From assembly GCF_051851475.1 (NCBI RefSeq), contig NZ_JBPUSJ010000004.1, positions 390,779 through 454,778 on the forward strand: a stretch of DNA of 64,000 nucleotides. The letters are read 5' to 3'. Positions 44,771 to 54,452 of the stretch are shown piece by piece. Position numbers and translations under genes: made by a program. Source of the DNA: Carboxylicivirga taeanensis (GTDB taxonomy: Bacteria > Bacteroidota > Bacteroidia > Bacteroidales > Marinilabiliaceae). Every line of letters begins with the position of its first letter. Position 1 is the first letter of the stretch. The notes below the pieces were generated by a model. It saw nothing but the letters and a program-made list of their open reading frames with translations. It did no database searches and was not told the DNA's origin.

Positions 44771-46549
44771 ATGAAAAATATAAGAAAAATTATTGCAGTT
44801 GGATTAATAGCTTTACTAGCAATAAGCTGTAACGATTTGGATGAACTCAATGTGAATCCTAATGCACCTACAGCTGATAATCCAGCAACAGAAGCTTTGT
44901 TAGCAAGCTGTATGAGAAAGGCTTTTCATGAAGATCGTTTTGAGTTTTGGAGAGGTGTTGTTTTGCACGGGGAACGATTTGCAGCTCATGTTGAAGGTGG
45001 TTATTCAGGATGTTGGTGGGGCGGAGCCACCGCATACGACTACAATGAAGGCTGGACTGCAGGTGTATGGGATTCATATAACTCATCCTCTTTTATGAAT
45101 GGATTTGGTGGTTCTCTTTTTGCCAATGTTAAGCTTATTCTAGAATACTTGGAAGCTAATCCTGAGACTTCAATGGCAAAGGAATTTAAAGGTATTGCTG
45201 TTACAATTAGAGCATTCCAGTTTCTTAAGATTAGTGATGCGTTTGGAGATCTTCCATATTCGGAACACGGAGACATTGATAACCCTTCACCTAAATTTGA
45301 TACTCAAAAACAGTTATATGATGGCTTAGAGGCTGAATTAAAGCAGGCTGTTGAAGATTATCTTAAAGAGGATGTTACTATTGCTACTCTTAACACCTTC
45401 GATATTGTTTATGGAGGCGACGTATCTAATTGGAGGAAATTTGCTAATTCTTTGCGCTTAAGAATGGCGTTAAGAAGATCCAATGCAGAACCAGATGTAG
45501 CAGCATCAATCCTGGCAAATGTTGTAAATTATCCATTATTTGAAAGTAATGAAGATAATCTGGTTGTTAAAAGAACTTCTTCTACCATTGATCTTCAAAA
45601 TCAATATTATGGTTTCTTCAAGACATGGCCGGGTTCGATGGAAGAAACTGATCCTGAAAATCCTGATGAAAAAATTAAATTGACTTTCACGTGGGATGGT
45701 TATACAATGAATTGGGCTCCAGGTCCTGGGGCTTTTATACCTGCCTATGAGATAATAGAAGTAATGAAAGGTAGCCCGTTATTCGCTTCCAATGTGAATA
45801 AAGATGGTTCTTCAACAGAGGATATTAATGCTCTATCAGGCATTTATGATCCACGAATTGATAAATTCTTTATGGCGCCACGAGGAGATAAAGCTAATGA
45901 TCATAAAGGAAGACCTGCTCGAGCAAATTATTTTGTTGATGAAAATGATACAATTCGTTCAATTGCAGCACACTCTGTAGAAGGTAATGTTCTTAACTAT
46001 TCATGGATGCACCCTTCAATTTGGTATGACAATGGAACATGGAATCCTGTTTCAATGGATTATGCAGAGGTATGCCTAGCTATGGCAGAAGCAGTACAGC
46101 GTAACTTGGTGACTTCAGACAAATCTGCACAGGAGTGGCTAAGTACTGGTCTTGCAGCGAGCTGTAAGCGTTGGGGAGCGGAGCCTTCTTCATTTATAAG
46201 TGATGTAGAAGCAAAATTTAGTGCTGCATCAGAACAAGAGAAAATTGCCATAATCGCTACCGAAAGATGGATTTCAGCCTACACTGTTCAGCATGAAGCA
46301 TATTCTGTTTTAAGACGTACACGTCATCCTGAATATTGCTATTTGGATAAGAACGCTACAGTTAATGGTATATGGAAAAATGCGGATGGAACAACAGAAC
46401 GTAAAGATGTTGAAGTCTATGCTCAGGGTAGCACCAACTTCGCACTTCCTCAGCGTATGAGAGTTCCAGAAAGTGAAGTATCTGTGAATGCGAATGTTCC
46501 AGAAGCAAGTAAAAACATGGCAAACAAAGTTTGGTGGGCTAACTACTAA
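44771..46549 (+). CDS. SusD/RagB-family surface lipoprotein (pair 1)
   Basis: Surface-exposed ligand-binding lipoprotein that caps the SusC channel. From the ATG at 44771 the 592-residue product has a lipoprotein signal peptide with the acylated Cys20 (LLAISC), then NDLDELNVNPNAPT, the usual SusD start. TPR-like helices follow (residues 100-250) and the C-terminal region ends with KVWWANY. The open frame runs upstream to a TTG at 44735, but that start would spoil the signal peptide. Aromatic-rich segments such as GGYSGCWWGGATAYDYNEGW near residue 77 may line the ligand pocket, and more than one residue there could contact a peptide or glycan. It is the second gene of the susC-susD unit and is followed by a terminator. 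Confidence 0.92.
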   Translation: MKNIRKIIAVGLIALLAISCNDLDELNVNPNAPTADNPATEALLASCMRKAFHEDRFEFWRGVVLHGERFAAHVEGGYSGCWWGGATAYDYNEGWTAGVWDSYNSSSFMNGFGGSLFANVKLILEYLEANPETSMAKEFKGIAVTIRAFQFLKISDAFGDLPYSEHGDIDNPSPKFDTQKQLYDGLEAELKQAVEDYLKEDVTIATLNTFDIVYGGDVSNWRKFANSLRLRMALRRSNAEPDVAASILANVVNYPLFESNEDNLVVKRTSSTIDLQNQYYGFFKTWPGSMEETDPENPDEKIKLTFTWDGYTMNWAPGPGAFIPAYEIIEVMKGSPLFASNVNKDGSSTEDINALSGIYDPRIDKFFMAPRGDKANDHKGRPARANYFVDENDTIRSIAAHSVEGNVLNYSWMHPSIWYDNGTWNPVSMDYAEVCLAMAEAVQRNLVTSDKSAQEWLSTGLAASCKRWGAEPSSFISDVEAKFSAASEQEKIAIIATERWISAYTVQHEAYSVLRRTRHPEYCYLDKNATVNGIWKNADGTTERKDVEVYAQGSTNFALPQRMRVPESEVSVNANVPEASKNMANKVWWANY

Positions 46550-46601
46550 AACTTGATTGATAGTCTCTAAAACCAAACTATTATATAAGTGCGATTAATG
46601 G

Positions 46602-46634
46602 AAGGGGCTCTGCTTAGGCAGGGCCTCTTTTTTT
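46602..46634 (+). terminator. Terminator after SusC/SusD pair 1
   Basis: AAGGGGCTCTGC (46602-46613) pairs with GGCAGGGCCTCTT (46617-46629) with two wobbles, loop TTAG, followed by a T-run to 46634. Confidence 0.85.
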
Positions 46635-46861
46635 GCAGAAGGTGGAGATATGTTTCAAAGTGATTAAATATGTTCCTAAATGTGAAAATAAGTAAACGAG
46701 TGCTTGATTGCCCAAGCGTCTCACCGTACCTTTTAGATGTCAAACTTTCGGGTTTGGCATTTATTGATTAAGGGTGTTTAGTCCGTGAGAATTATTGGTG
46801 ACAAATACGTTCTCTCTCACTACCATTCTTATTCCATTATAAACCTAAAAAAATCGCACGT
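46635..46861 (+). promoter_or_regulatory. Leader and promoter region of SusC/SusD pair 2, with a hairpin
   Basis: This stretch, part of a 312-base gap, holds no gene. TGTCAAAC (46738-46745) pairs with GTTTGGCA (46752-46759) with one T-G wobble, forming a hairpin without a T-run; it may be a regulatory structure in the susC leader. No clear TTG/TAnnTTTG promoter was found, so the start of transcription is uncertain. Confidence 0.35.
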
Positions 46862-49800
46862 ATGAAAAGAAATGTAAGTTGGGTAACAAGATGTTTGTTG
46901 CTTATTCCAACACTCATGCTTGGTATGTTACTAAATGCCCAAGACTTAAATGTTAGCGGTAAGGTAACAAGTTCTGATGATGGACTGCCTATGCCGGGAG
47001 TCTCCATTTTTCAAAAAGGGACAACAAACGGTACAATAACTGATATGGACGGAATGTATAACATCACTGTTGCTAACGGGGCCACATTGGTGTTTTCGTT
47101 TGTCGGAATGGCTACGCAGGAAGTAGTTGTAACATCAGCTAATACAGTTATAAATGTCAAATTAGTTTCCGAATCAGAAGGTTTAGATGAGGTGGTTGTA
47201 ACGGCCTTGGGTATTAAACGTGAGAAAAAGGCTTTGGGATATGCCATTCAGGAAGTGGATGGAGAGGCTATTTTGGAATCTCGTGAGGCTAATGTGGCTA
47301 ATTCATTAAGTGGTAAGGTGTCCGGATTACAGGTTATTAAATCCAGTGCAGGACCGGCAGCCTCTTCAAAAATTGTGCTGCGGGGTAATAGTTCATTAAC
47401 GGGCGATAACCAGCCGCTTATTGTAGTGGATGGTATCCCTATCGATAACTTTACTGGTGCAGAAAACAATGATTATTGGAATCCATCGCCCGATATGGGT
47501 AACGGATTAGGTGATATTAACCCTGATGATATCGAAAGTATGTCGGTATTGAAAGGGGCTTCAGCAGCTGCTTTATATGGTTCCAGAGCAGGTAACGGGG
47601 TTATCTTAATCACCACCAAGTCAGGTAAAAAAACGGAGGGCTTAGGTATTTCAGTATCTGCTACCTATGGTTTTGAGACCATTTTCACTAACCCCGATAT
47701 GCAAAGCTCTTTTGGACAAGGTAGTCAGGGTATTTTTAGTGAGCTAAGTACGTCTAGCTGGGGGCCTAAAATTGAAGGGCAACAAGTAACAAAATGGGAT
47801 GGTACGCAAGTTCCTTTAACCGCCTATGATAATGTAGAGAACTTCTTCGATGTTGGTGTTACGCAGGATTACAACGTGTCTTTCCAGCAGCAGTACGATA
47901 AGGTTTCTTTGTATACCTCATTTACGCATAAAGATGACAAGAGTATGATACCTGGTGCCAAGCTGCAGAGAACGAACCTGCTCGCACGCGCCACTTCTAA
48001 GTTTGGGCCGGATGAGCGTTGGACCATGGATACAAAAGTTCAATATGGTAGTACAACTGCTAAAAATCGTCCTTTGTTAGGCGCAAATGCTTCAAATGCC
48101 TACTATACCATGTATACATTGCCGGTTTCTCTTGATATTCGTGATTTTGATCCGCCTACCGATGAACTTGGAAACATGATTTGGTATGGTGGTGGTAGTC
48201 AGGTAAACCCGTATTGGAACGCTAGGTATAATTTGAATGAAGATAGCCGTGACCGTTTTATTTTGCATGGTTCTTTAAAATACCGTTTCACCCCTTGGTT
48301 AAATGCCGAAATTAAAGGTGGTTCAGACCGTTATACGACCAATACTGAAACGAAGCAATATGCAGGAAGTCCACTCTCATCGGGAGGCCGTTATACGCTT
48401 AGTAAACGCGTATTTTATGAGAATAACTTCAGTGCCTTAATAAGTGCATCTAGGGATAATATTTTTGGAAAATTTGGTGGATCCGCCATGTTGGGTGGTA
48501 ACCTAATGTCTCAGAATAATTCAGGTTTGTCAGCTAATTCAGGCGAGTTAGAGGTTCCTAACTTATTCTCCTTAAATAATGGGGTTGATAACCCAACGAT
48601 AACCGATAGTTTTAGTGAAAAGAAAATTAACTCTGTTTATGGTAACCTGCAGGTTAATTACGATGGCTATCTGTTCTTGGAAGGAACCTTCCGAAACGAC
48701 TGGTCATCTACCTTAAGTGAAGATAATCGTTCTTTCTTTTATCCCTCAGTAACAGTTTCCTACGTTGTTACAGATATGTTTAATAAAATGGATGTGACGA
48801 TGCCTTCATGGATAACTTTTGGTAAAGTAAGGGCCTCTTATGCCGAAGTTGGTAACGATTTAGGACCCTATCAATTATATAATACTTACTGGATTGGTAA
48901 AGACCCTAAAGGTGACACAACAGCCGGAGCCGGAACTACTTTGTACGATTCAAATGTTCGTAGTGAGCTGATCAAATCCTGGGAGGTTGGGGCTGAACTG
49001 CGCTTGTTCCAGAATAGACTGGGTATTGACTTTGCCTGGTATAAATCTAATGCAACGCGTCAGCTAATCGATTTACCAATGGACCCACTGAGTGGCTACG
49101 AGTATAGAAAAATCAATGCCGGTGATATTCAGAATAAAGGGATTGAGCTGATGTTGCATGGTAATATCATCAAGAATAGTTCAGGTCTTAATTGGGACAT
49201 GCAGTTGAACTATTCTAAAAACGAAAATACCATTGAAGAGTTAGCTGATGATGTTGTAGAATACCGTTTGGGAGGATTTGATAATGTAAGAATTATTGCC
49301 GAAGTGGGTGGTAAGTATGGTGAAATATACGGTACTTCCTTCCTGCGTGTGACCGACCCTGAAAGTGCTCATTATGGCCGAATGTTGTTGGATGGTAATG
49401 GTTTGCCTCAGGAGGATCCTGAATTGAAAAAATTGGGAAATCAACAGCCCGATGCCATGGTCGGATGGATTAACTCTTTCTCATACAAAAATCTTAATTT
49501 GAGTTTCCAAGTCGATGGTCGTTTTGGAGGCGAGATATTCTCAGGTACAAACATGGGTATGCAGGCCGCTGGTACAGCCGATGTAACAGCTCCAGGCGGT
49601 ATGCGAGATGACATGGTTGTTGACGGTGTGATTCTCGATGGTGAAAGTTATACTGAGAATACAACTTCCATTACCACACAGGATTATTGGGAAGCTGTAA
49701 CAGGCCCCGGAAACCTGGGTATTACAGAAGCTAATGTGTATGATGCCACCAATATCCGACTTCGAAATATCCGTTTAAGTTATAGCCTTCGTGGAGGTAT

Positions 49801-49990
49801 TTTAGAAAACTCACCCATCAAGCGTGTAAAGCTTGGCTTTACCGTGAATAATGTGTGGTTAATTAAGAGTCACTTAAAAGGTGTGGATCCAGAGTCTGTA
49901 TTTGCTACGGGAACAAATGCGGTAGGTTTTGAAAATGCTGCGCCTCCAACCTCAAGAAGCTATGTGTTTAATCTATCGTTGGACTTTTAA
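46862..49990 (+). CDS. SusC/RagA-family TonB-linked outer-membrane transporter (pair 2)
   Basis: A second importer of the same family as the gene 5 kb upstream. Signal peptide about 1-27 (ends MLLNAQ), carboxypeptidase-D-like domain (about 30-112, MPGVSIFQKGTTNGTITDMD), TonB box/plug start at DEVVVTALGIKREKKALGY, plug motif LRGNSSLTGDNQPLIVVDGI and LKGASAAALYGSRAGNGVILITTKSG, then a long barrel ending SYVFNLSLDF. It is 1042 residues long. The N-terminal 250 residues align closely by eye with pair 1 while the barrel regions differ, which suggests an old duplication or independent members of one subfamily, with different ligands. Its start is nine bases upstream of nothing but its own leader; susD follows ten bases after the stop. 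Confidence 0.94.
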   Translation: MKRNVSWVTRCLLLIPTLMLGMLLNAQDLNVSGKVTSSDDGLPMPGVSIFQKGTTNGTITDMDGMYNITVANGATLVFSFVGMATQEVVVTSANTVINVKLVSESEGLDEVVVTALGIKREKKALGYAIQEVDGEAILESREANVANSLSGKVSGLQVIKSSAGPAASSKIVLRGNSSLTGDNQPLIVVDGIPIDNFTGAENNDYWNPSPDMGNGLGDINPDDIESMSVLKGASAAALYGSRAGNGVILITTKSGKKTEGLGISVSATYGFETIFTNPDMQSSFGQGSQGIFSELSTSSWGPKIEGQQVTKWDGTQVPLTAYDNVENFFDVGVTQDYNVSFQQQYDKVSLYTSFTHKDDKSMIPGAKLQRTNLLARATSKFGPDERWTMDTKVQYGSTTAKNRPLLGANASNAYYTMYTLPVSLDIRDFDPPTDELGNMIWYGGGSQVNPYWNARYNLNEDSRDRFILHGSLKYRFTPWLNAEIKGGSDRYTTNTETKQYAGSPLSSGGRYTLSKRVFYENNFSALISASRDNIFGKFGGSAMLGGNLMSQNNSGLSANSGELEVPNLFSLNNGVDNPTITDSFSEKKINSVYGNLQVNYDGYLFLEGTFRNDWSSTLSEDNRSFFYPSVTVSYVVTDMFNKMDVTMPSWITFGKVRASYAEVGNDLGPYQLYNTYWIGKDPKGDTTAGAGTTLYDSNVRSELIKSWEVGAELRLFQNRLGIDFAWYKSNATRQLIDLPMDPLSGYEYRKINAGDIQNKGIELMLHGNIIKNSSGLNWDMQLNYSKNENTIEELADDVVEYRLGGFDNVRIIAEVGGKYGEIYGTSFLRVTDPESAHYGRMLLDGNGLPQEDPELKKLGNQQPDAMVGWINSFSYKNLNLSFQVDGRFGGEIFSGTNMGMQAAGTADVTAPGGMRDDMVVDGVILDGESYTENTTSITTQDYWEAVTGPGNLGITEANVYDATNIRLRNIRLSYSLRGGILENSPIKRVKLGFTVNNVWLIKSHLKGVDPESVFATGTNAVGFENAAPPTSRSYVFNLSLDF

Positions 49991-49999
49991 AACTATAAG

Positions 50000-51919
50000 A
50001 TGATGAAAAATATAATAAAACTATACTTAGCCTTCGTGCTAACCGGATGTTTAGCATTGGCGGGCTGCTCCGATTTTGAAGAAATAAATGTTGACCCAAA
50101 AGCTGCCAGCTCAGAACAGGTGCAGGTCGAATACATAATTAATGCCGCTATTGTAGGAGCACAGCAAAACCCACACGTAGCCGAACGGGCCTTTGTGTTG
50201 TATTGGAAAATTGCAGCTCGTCAGTGGCGGGGCAATGGTGCTTTGGCCACCGGTAGCTATGTAGATGGATGGAGTAATGACTATTACAGTTCTCTTTCGA
50301 GCTGGTTGAAAGGATCCTATTTAGCTGTTAGCATTGCAGATGAGAAGATAGAGCAAGGTGTAGCGCTTCCTTATACAAATAATCTGAAACAAGTGGCCCG
50401 TATCTGGCGTGTTTATTTGTTAAGCGAGTTTGCTGATACATTTGGTCCCATGTCCATTGATGGGTTTAGTGGAAAGAATCCTGAGTTTAGCGATCTAGAA
50501 ACTGCTTATTACTTTATGATTGATGAGCTTAAGCAGGCTGCAGCTGAAATCGATTTATCTGAAGACGCCAAAGTACCTCAGGACCTTGCTAACTATGATA
50601 AGGCCTATGGCTTTGACCTCTTAAAATGGAAGAAATATGCCAATTCGATGCGCATGCGTTTAGCTATGCGTTTGTCTGAAGTAGATCCCGCAAAAGCAAA
50701 AGCAGAGTTTGAAGATGCAGTTTCAGGAGATATTCTCATCGAAACTGATGATATATTTAAAGTGGCTGAAGAAGGTGGTTGGAGCGATTTAACAGCTGTT
50801 ATGAGCCGGGAATGGAACAGTCAGCCCTTGTCTGCAACACTAAACAATTTATACATCGGATTAGGCGGAATTATGTCAGAAGATGTGCTGGAAGATTATT
50901 TACATGATCAAATTAAGCCAGGTGATTATATGGGCGTTAGGTATACCGATCATCTAACTTCTATGACCAATGATCCGTCAACCGGATTTTGGTACGATGG
51001 CTTGCACGAAACGATTGATCCAAGGGCCTATCATTGCTTCATCGTTCCTGGTGACTTTGATAATCCTAATTTCTGTTTCTATCCGTCATGGAATAACCAG
51101 GCAACAACTGTGACGCGTAACCTGGTAGATGATGCTGGTGAGGTGGTTGTTGAAATTGATGCCACTTACACCTGGAATGCTGCCCCGCTTGGCGATTGGG
51201 GGGTAAAGGCCGAACGTAATCAGGTGGCTACTTATCCGGGCACAAATCCTCGTCTAAGCCAGCGCTTTCGTCAGGCTAATGACGGACGCATTTTCTTTGC
51301 TCCGTGGGAGACCTATTTCTTGGTAGCCGAAGCGGCTGTAAGGGGATGGACAGTGCCTATGAGTGGAAAAGAGGCCTATGAAAAGGGAATTGAGTCTAAT
51401 TTCGTTTATTGGGGAGTACAGTCGTTTCTGGATGCTTATCTGGTTTCCGAAGCCTATAATCGTGTTGGAACATCAGTAAGTTGGGATCACACTGTTGAAC
51501 CTGTGGGTCCGGTAGTAATGAATTATGTTGATGGATATACAGGCGAGGCTGGAACAGTTGACTTTAATTATCCGAAAAATTATCTGTATAAGGATGGAAC
51601 CGTAAGCAATGATCACCTTACTAAAATTATTACTCAAAAGTACATTGCTCAAAATCCATACTTACCGCTGGAGGCCTGGAACGATCATCGCAGGTTAGGT
51701 TTACCATTTTTTGAAAATCCGGCGGTTGATAAGCCAATATTGAATTTACCGGATCTCAATGCGTCCAATTACATGACTAATCAGGTTTCTTTCTTTCCAC
51801 AGCGTGTTAAATATCCTTCCAGTTTGCAAAATAGCAACCCCGAAGGCTATGAACAGGCAGTTGGCTTCCTGAACGGCGACGATGCCGTGTTAACACCACT
51901 TTGGTGGGCACAGAAATAG
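50000..51919 (+). CDS. SusD/RagB-family surface lipoprotein (pair 2)
   Basis: Ligand-binding lipoprotein partner of the SusC protein just upstream (9 bases between stop and start). The signal peptide ends in LALAGC with acylated Cys23 and is followed by SDFEEINVDPKAASSEQV, a common SusD start; an earlier LTGC (Cys17) is a weaker lipobox. TPR-like helices lie in the N-terminal half (RIWRVYLLSEFADTFG, LLKWKKYANSMRMRLAMRLSEVDP). The C-terminal half carries VAEAAVRGW and an aromatic end, LWWAQK. The length of 639 is larger than pair 1, mainly because of inserts in the middle. The two tandem ATG codons at 50000 and 50003 are equivalent as starts. The gene is closed by a terminator. Confidence 0.93.
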   Translation: MMKNIIKLYLAFVLTGCLALAGCSDFEEINVDPKAASSEQVQVEYIINAAIVGAQQNPHVAERAFVLYWKIAARQWRGNGALATGSYVDGWSNDYYSSLSSWLKGSYLAVSIADEKIEQGVALPYTNNLKQVARIWRVYLLSEFADTFGPMSIDGFSGKNPEFSDLETAYYFMIDELKQAAAEIDLSEDAKVPQDLANYDKAYGFDLLKWKKYANSMRMRLAMRLSEVDPAKAKAEFEDAVSGDILIETDDIFKVAEEGGWSDLTAVMSREWNSQPLSATLNNLYIGLGGIMSEDVLEDYLHDQIKPGDYMGVRYTDHLTSMTNDPSTGFWYDGLHETIDPRAYHCFIVPGDFDNPNFCFYPSWNNQATTVTRNLVDDAGEVVVEIDATYTWNAAPLGDWGVKAERNQVATYPGTNPRLSQRFRQANDGRIFFAPWETYFLVAEAAVRGWTVPMSGKEAYEKGIESNFVYWGVQSFLDAYLVSEAYNRVGTSVSWDHTVEPVGPVVMNYVDGYTGEAGTVDFNYPKNYLYKDGTVSNDHLTKIITQKYIAQNPYLPLEAWNDHRRLGLPFFENPAVDKPILNLPDLNASNYMTNQVSFFPQRVKYPSSLQNSNPEGYEQAVGFLNGDDAVLTPLWWAQK

Positions 51920-51945
51920 ATGCATTGTTTTATGAATTCTTAAAA

Positions 51946-51975
51946 AGGGGCTGGCACTTTTGCCAGCCTTTATTT
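51946..51975 (+). terminator. Terminator after SusC/SusD pair 2
   Basis: GGCTGGCA (51949-51956) pairs perfectly with TGCCAGCC (51961-51968), loop CTTT, extended outward by G-T and A-T pairs and followed by a T-rich stretch. Confidence 0.86.
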
Positions 51976-52084
51976 ATTTTTCGGAAATGACATTAGTCAT
52001 AGGTGCAATTCAAATAGCTTTTGCACATTTGTTATTTAGAATAAGAATAGATTAGGAACATAATTACAACTAAAAAATAAGACA

Positions 52085-53116
52085 ATGACAACGATGAAAG
52101 CACTTGTAAAATCAAAAGCCGAAAAGGGTATTTGGTTGGAAGAAGTGAAGATCCCGGAGATTGGGCCTAATGATGTGTTAATCAAGGTTTCAAAGTCGGC
52201 CATTTGTGGAACAGACCTGCACATCTATAAGTGGGATGAGTGGGCGCAAAACACGATTCCGGTGGGTATGACGATTGGACATGAATATGTCGGTCATGTT
52301 GCCAAACTGGGGAGTGAGGTCAAAGAGTTTAAAGAAGGAGATCGCGTTACCGGAGAGGGGCATATCGCCTGTGGTCATTGTCGTAACTGTCGCCGTGGAC
52401 GTCAGCATATCTGCGAAAGAACAGTAGGTATTGGGGTAAATATTGATGGATCATTTGCTGAGTATGTAAAGGTGCCGGCGAGTAATGTGATGAAGATAAA
52501 TGCATCAATACCCGATGAGGTTTTGGCAATAATGGACCCTTTTGGAAATGCAACGCATACCGCTTTATCTTTTCCTTTGATAGGAGAAGATGTGTTGATT
52601 ACCGGCTCCGGCCTGATTGGTAGCATGGCTGTTGCAGTCGCCAAATTTGCAGGTGCACGCTATGTGGTGGCCACCGAAACCAATGAGTTTCGCGCTGAGC
52701 TGGCACGAAAAATGGGAGCTACGCGCGTAGTTAATCCAATTACTGAAAACTTGCGCGAGGTGATGGATGATTTGGGTATGATTGGCTTCGATATTGGTCT
52801 GGAGTGCTCTGGAGCGCCGGCCGCGTTCAATCAACTGGTCGAACACATGTATAATTCCGGAAAAATATCGATGCTCGGTATTCTGCCTTCATCAACACAA
52901 GTAGATTGGAACCGGATTATTTTTAAAGGGCTCACGCTTAAAGGTATTTACGGACGTGAGATGTACGAAACGTGGTATAAAATGGAGCAAATGCTGATGT
53001 CAGGACTTGATCTGACAGCAATTATTACTCATCGATACAGCATCAACGATTTCCAAAAAGGCTTTGATGTTATGGAAGAGGGTAATTGTGGAAAAGTACT
53101 GCTGAGCTGGGACTAA
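52085..53116 (+). CDS. tdh: L-threonine 3-dehydrogenase (zinc-dependent)
   Basis: Cytoplasmic NAD-dependent enzyme that oxidises threonine to 2-amino-3-ketobutyrate. It belongs to the medium-chain zinc dehydrogenases. Catalytic zinc ligands are Cys41 (AICGTDLHIYKWDEWA, a TDH signature) and His66-Glu67 (IGHEYVG). The structural zinc site is Cys96, Cys99, Cys102 and Cys110 (CGHCRNCRRGRQHIC). The NAD-binding fold has GSGLIGSMAV. The 343-residue length matches TDH. In many bacteria the partner ligase gene kbl is adjacent; here it is not. The next genes encode a secreted protein and a peptidase. A second in-frame ATG at 52094 (MKALVK) is also a typical TDH start, so the first three residues are uncertain. 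A terminator follows. Confidence 0.92.
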   Translation: MTTMKALVKSKAEKGIWLEEVKIPEIGPNDVLIKVSKSAICGTDLHIYKWDEWAQNTIPVGMTIGHEYVGHVAKLGSEVKEFKEGDRVTGEGHIACGHCRNCRRGRQHICERTVGIGVNIDGSFAEYVKVPASNVMKINASIPDEVLAIMDPFGNATHTALSFPLIGEDVLITGSGLIGSMAVAVAKFAGARYVVATETNEFRAELARKMGATRVVNPITENLREVMDDLGMIGFDIGLECSGAPAAFNQLVEHMYNSGKISMLGILPSSTQVDWNRIIFKGLTLKGIYGREMYETWYKMEQMLMSGLDLTAIITHRYSINDFQKGFDVMEEGNCGKVLLSWD

Positions 53117-53135
53117 TCACCAATACAAAGTATTT

Positions 53136-53166
53136 AAAAAGGCAGTCGCAAGGCTGTCTTTTTTTG
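53136..53166 (+). terminator. Terminator of tdh
   Basis: AAAAAGGCAG (53136-53145) pairs with CTGTCTTTTT (53154-53163) with one wobble, followed by more Ts. Confidence 0.84.
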
Positions 53167-53191
53167 TGCCCTGGTTCTACTCAATTATTTT

Positions 53192-53199
53192 TAAATTTG
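53192..53199 (+). promoter_or_regulatory. -7 element of the secreted-protein gene
   Basis: TAAATTTG matches TAnnTTTG exactly, 21 bases before the ATG at 53221. No TTG at ideal spacing was found. Confidence 0.48.
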
Positions 53200-53220
53200 T
53201 GGGAATTATAAAAAAGTCAG

Positions 53221-54420
53221 ATGAGAAGCAAAGGGTATCTATTAATAGCGCTGTTACTGTGTTCAACTACGTTGTTCTCGCAAAACCTGAGCCAATGGGC
53301 CGAAAAGCTAAATGCTTCAGAAACAATATTGGATCCGAACAATAAGCGATTTGTTCTGCAGGAGTTGAACAGCCAATTACAGGCTGTTTGGAAATCAGAT
53401 GCAGAACTTAACGAGCTGATCCGACATACCGATAATTTGCATGTATCAAAGTCGACTGATAACAAGATTGTGGTGGCGGCTTTCGGAGCAACTACTTACA
53501 ATGGTGTTTATCAATTAGAGTGGTTGGTGAACTATCGTAATACCACCTGGTCGTTTAGTGATGAAGTCAATGTGCCTGCTAATAAAGGGAATAACGTGCT
53601 TTCTTTGGAATTTACCAACCAAGGGGAGGATATTTATGGCGTTCTAATCAAATATGGAAAGAAGGTACTGGTTAATGCAGAAGATATCATCACCAAATGT
53701 TTGTTTGAAGAACTGCTGCAGCAAACAGATGATGCACGTAAGGATTCTGTCAATCAGGTTCTCCAAAGACGACTTCAGCGCCTCTGGTCTGATAAAAACT
53801 TCTTTCAGAACGATTTTGCGCAGTTGAAGAGGATGAGAACGCTTCATTCAGATGATGGAAAGGTTAAAGTATGTACCTACAACATCCCCAAAGACAATTT
53901 TAAGCAGGAATTTTATGGGGCTGTTATCGTTAAGGAGGACGACATTAATGTGTTACCGTTGACCGATGCGTCTGAAAAAATCCGTTCGCCGGAACGTGCA
54001 GTTCTTTCAAACAAAAAATGGTACGGGGCGCTTTACCTCGATTTAGTTGAAACAAAAAGTGATGATAAAACATTTTACACCTTAATTGGCTATAAAGGCC
54101 ACGATGAATTCATAAAAACCAGGGTGTTAGATGTTCTAACCATCCAAAGCGGGCGGGCTCGTTTTGGGGCACCAGTTTTTAAAATCGATCGTTTTTCTCG
54201 TAACAGGGTTATCTTTGAGTATTCGGCCAAAACCACCATGATGCTTCGTTATGACGCCAATGAAAAGCTCATTGTGTTTGATAACCTGGCCCCAGCGGAC
54301 CCGATGTTTGCAGGTGTTTCCCAGTATTACGGACCCGATTTTTCTTACAATGCATTTAAATTCAACAAAGGAGTTTGGGTGTTGAAAAAAGACATTGACC
54401 TGCGTAACCCCAAGAAATAA
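53221..54420 (+). CDS. Secreted protein of unknown function
   Basis: No family is recognised. A clear signal peptide (residues 1-21, ending LFSQ) predicts export; there is no lipobox. The mature part is mixed alpha/beta with a repeated pattern: VVAAFGATTYNGVYQLEWLVNY in the first half and VCTYNIPKDNFKQEFYGAVIV in the second, each a strand-turn-strand module preceded by helices. This suggests two related halves. Another conserved-looking segment is KKWYGALYLDLVETK followed by FYTLIGYKGHDEF. No catalytic motif is visible. It sits 32 bases before a dipeptidyl-peptidase III gene on the same strand and may be cotranscribed with it. Confidence 0.65.
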   Translation: MRSKGYLLIALLLCSTTLFSQNLSQWAEKLNASETILDPNNKRFVLQELNSQLQAVWKSDAELNELIRHTDNLHVSKSTDNKIVVAAFGATTYNGVYQLEWLVNYRNTTWSFSDEVNVPANKGNNVLSLEFTNQGEDIYGVLIKYGKKVLVNAEDIITKCLFEELLQQTDDARKDSVNQVLQRRLQRLWSDKNFFQNDFAQLKRMRTLHSDDGKVKVCTYNIPKDNFKQEFYGAVIVKEDDINVLPLTDASEKIRSPERAVLSNKKWYGALYLDLVETKSDDKTFYTLIGYKGHDEFIKTRVLDVLTIQSGRARFGAPVFKIDRFSRNRVIFEYSAKTTMMLRYDANEKLIVFDNLAPADPMFAGVSQYYGPDFSYNAFKFNKGVWVLKKDIDLRNPKK

Positions 54421-54452
54421 GGCTTGATAACCACAATTAACAAAACATTAGC

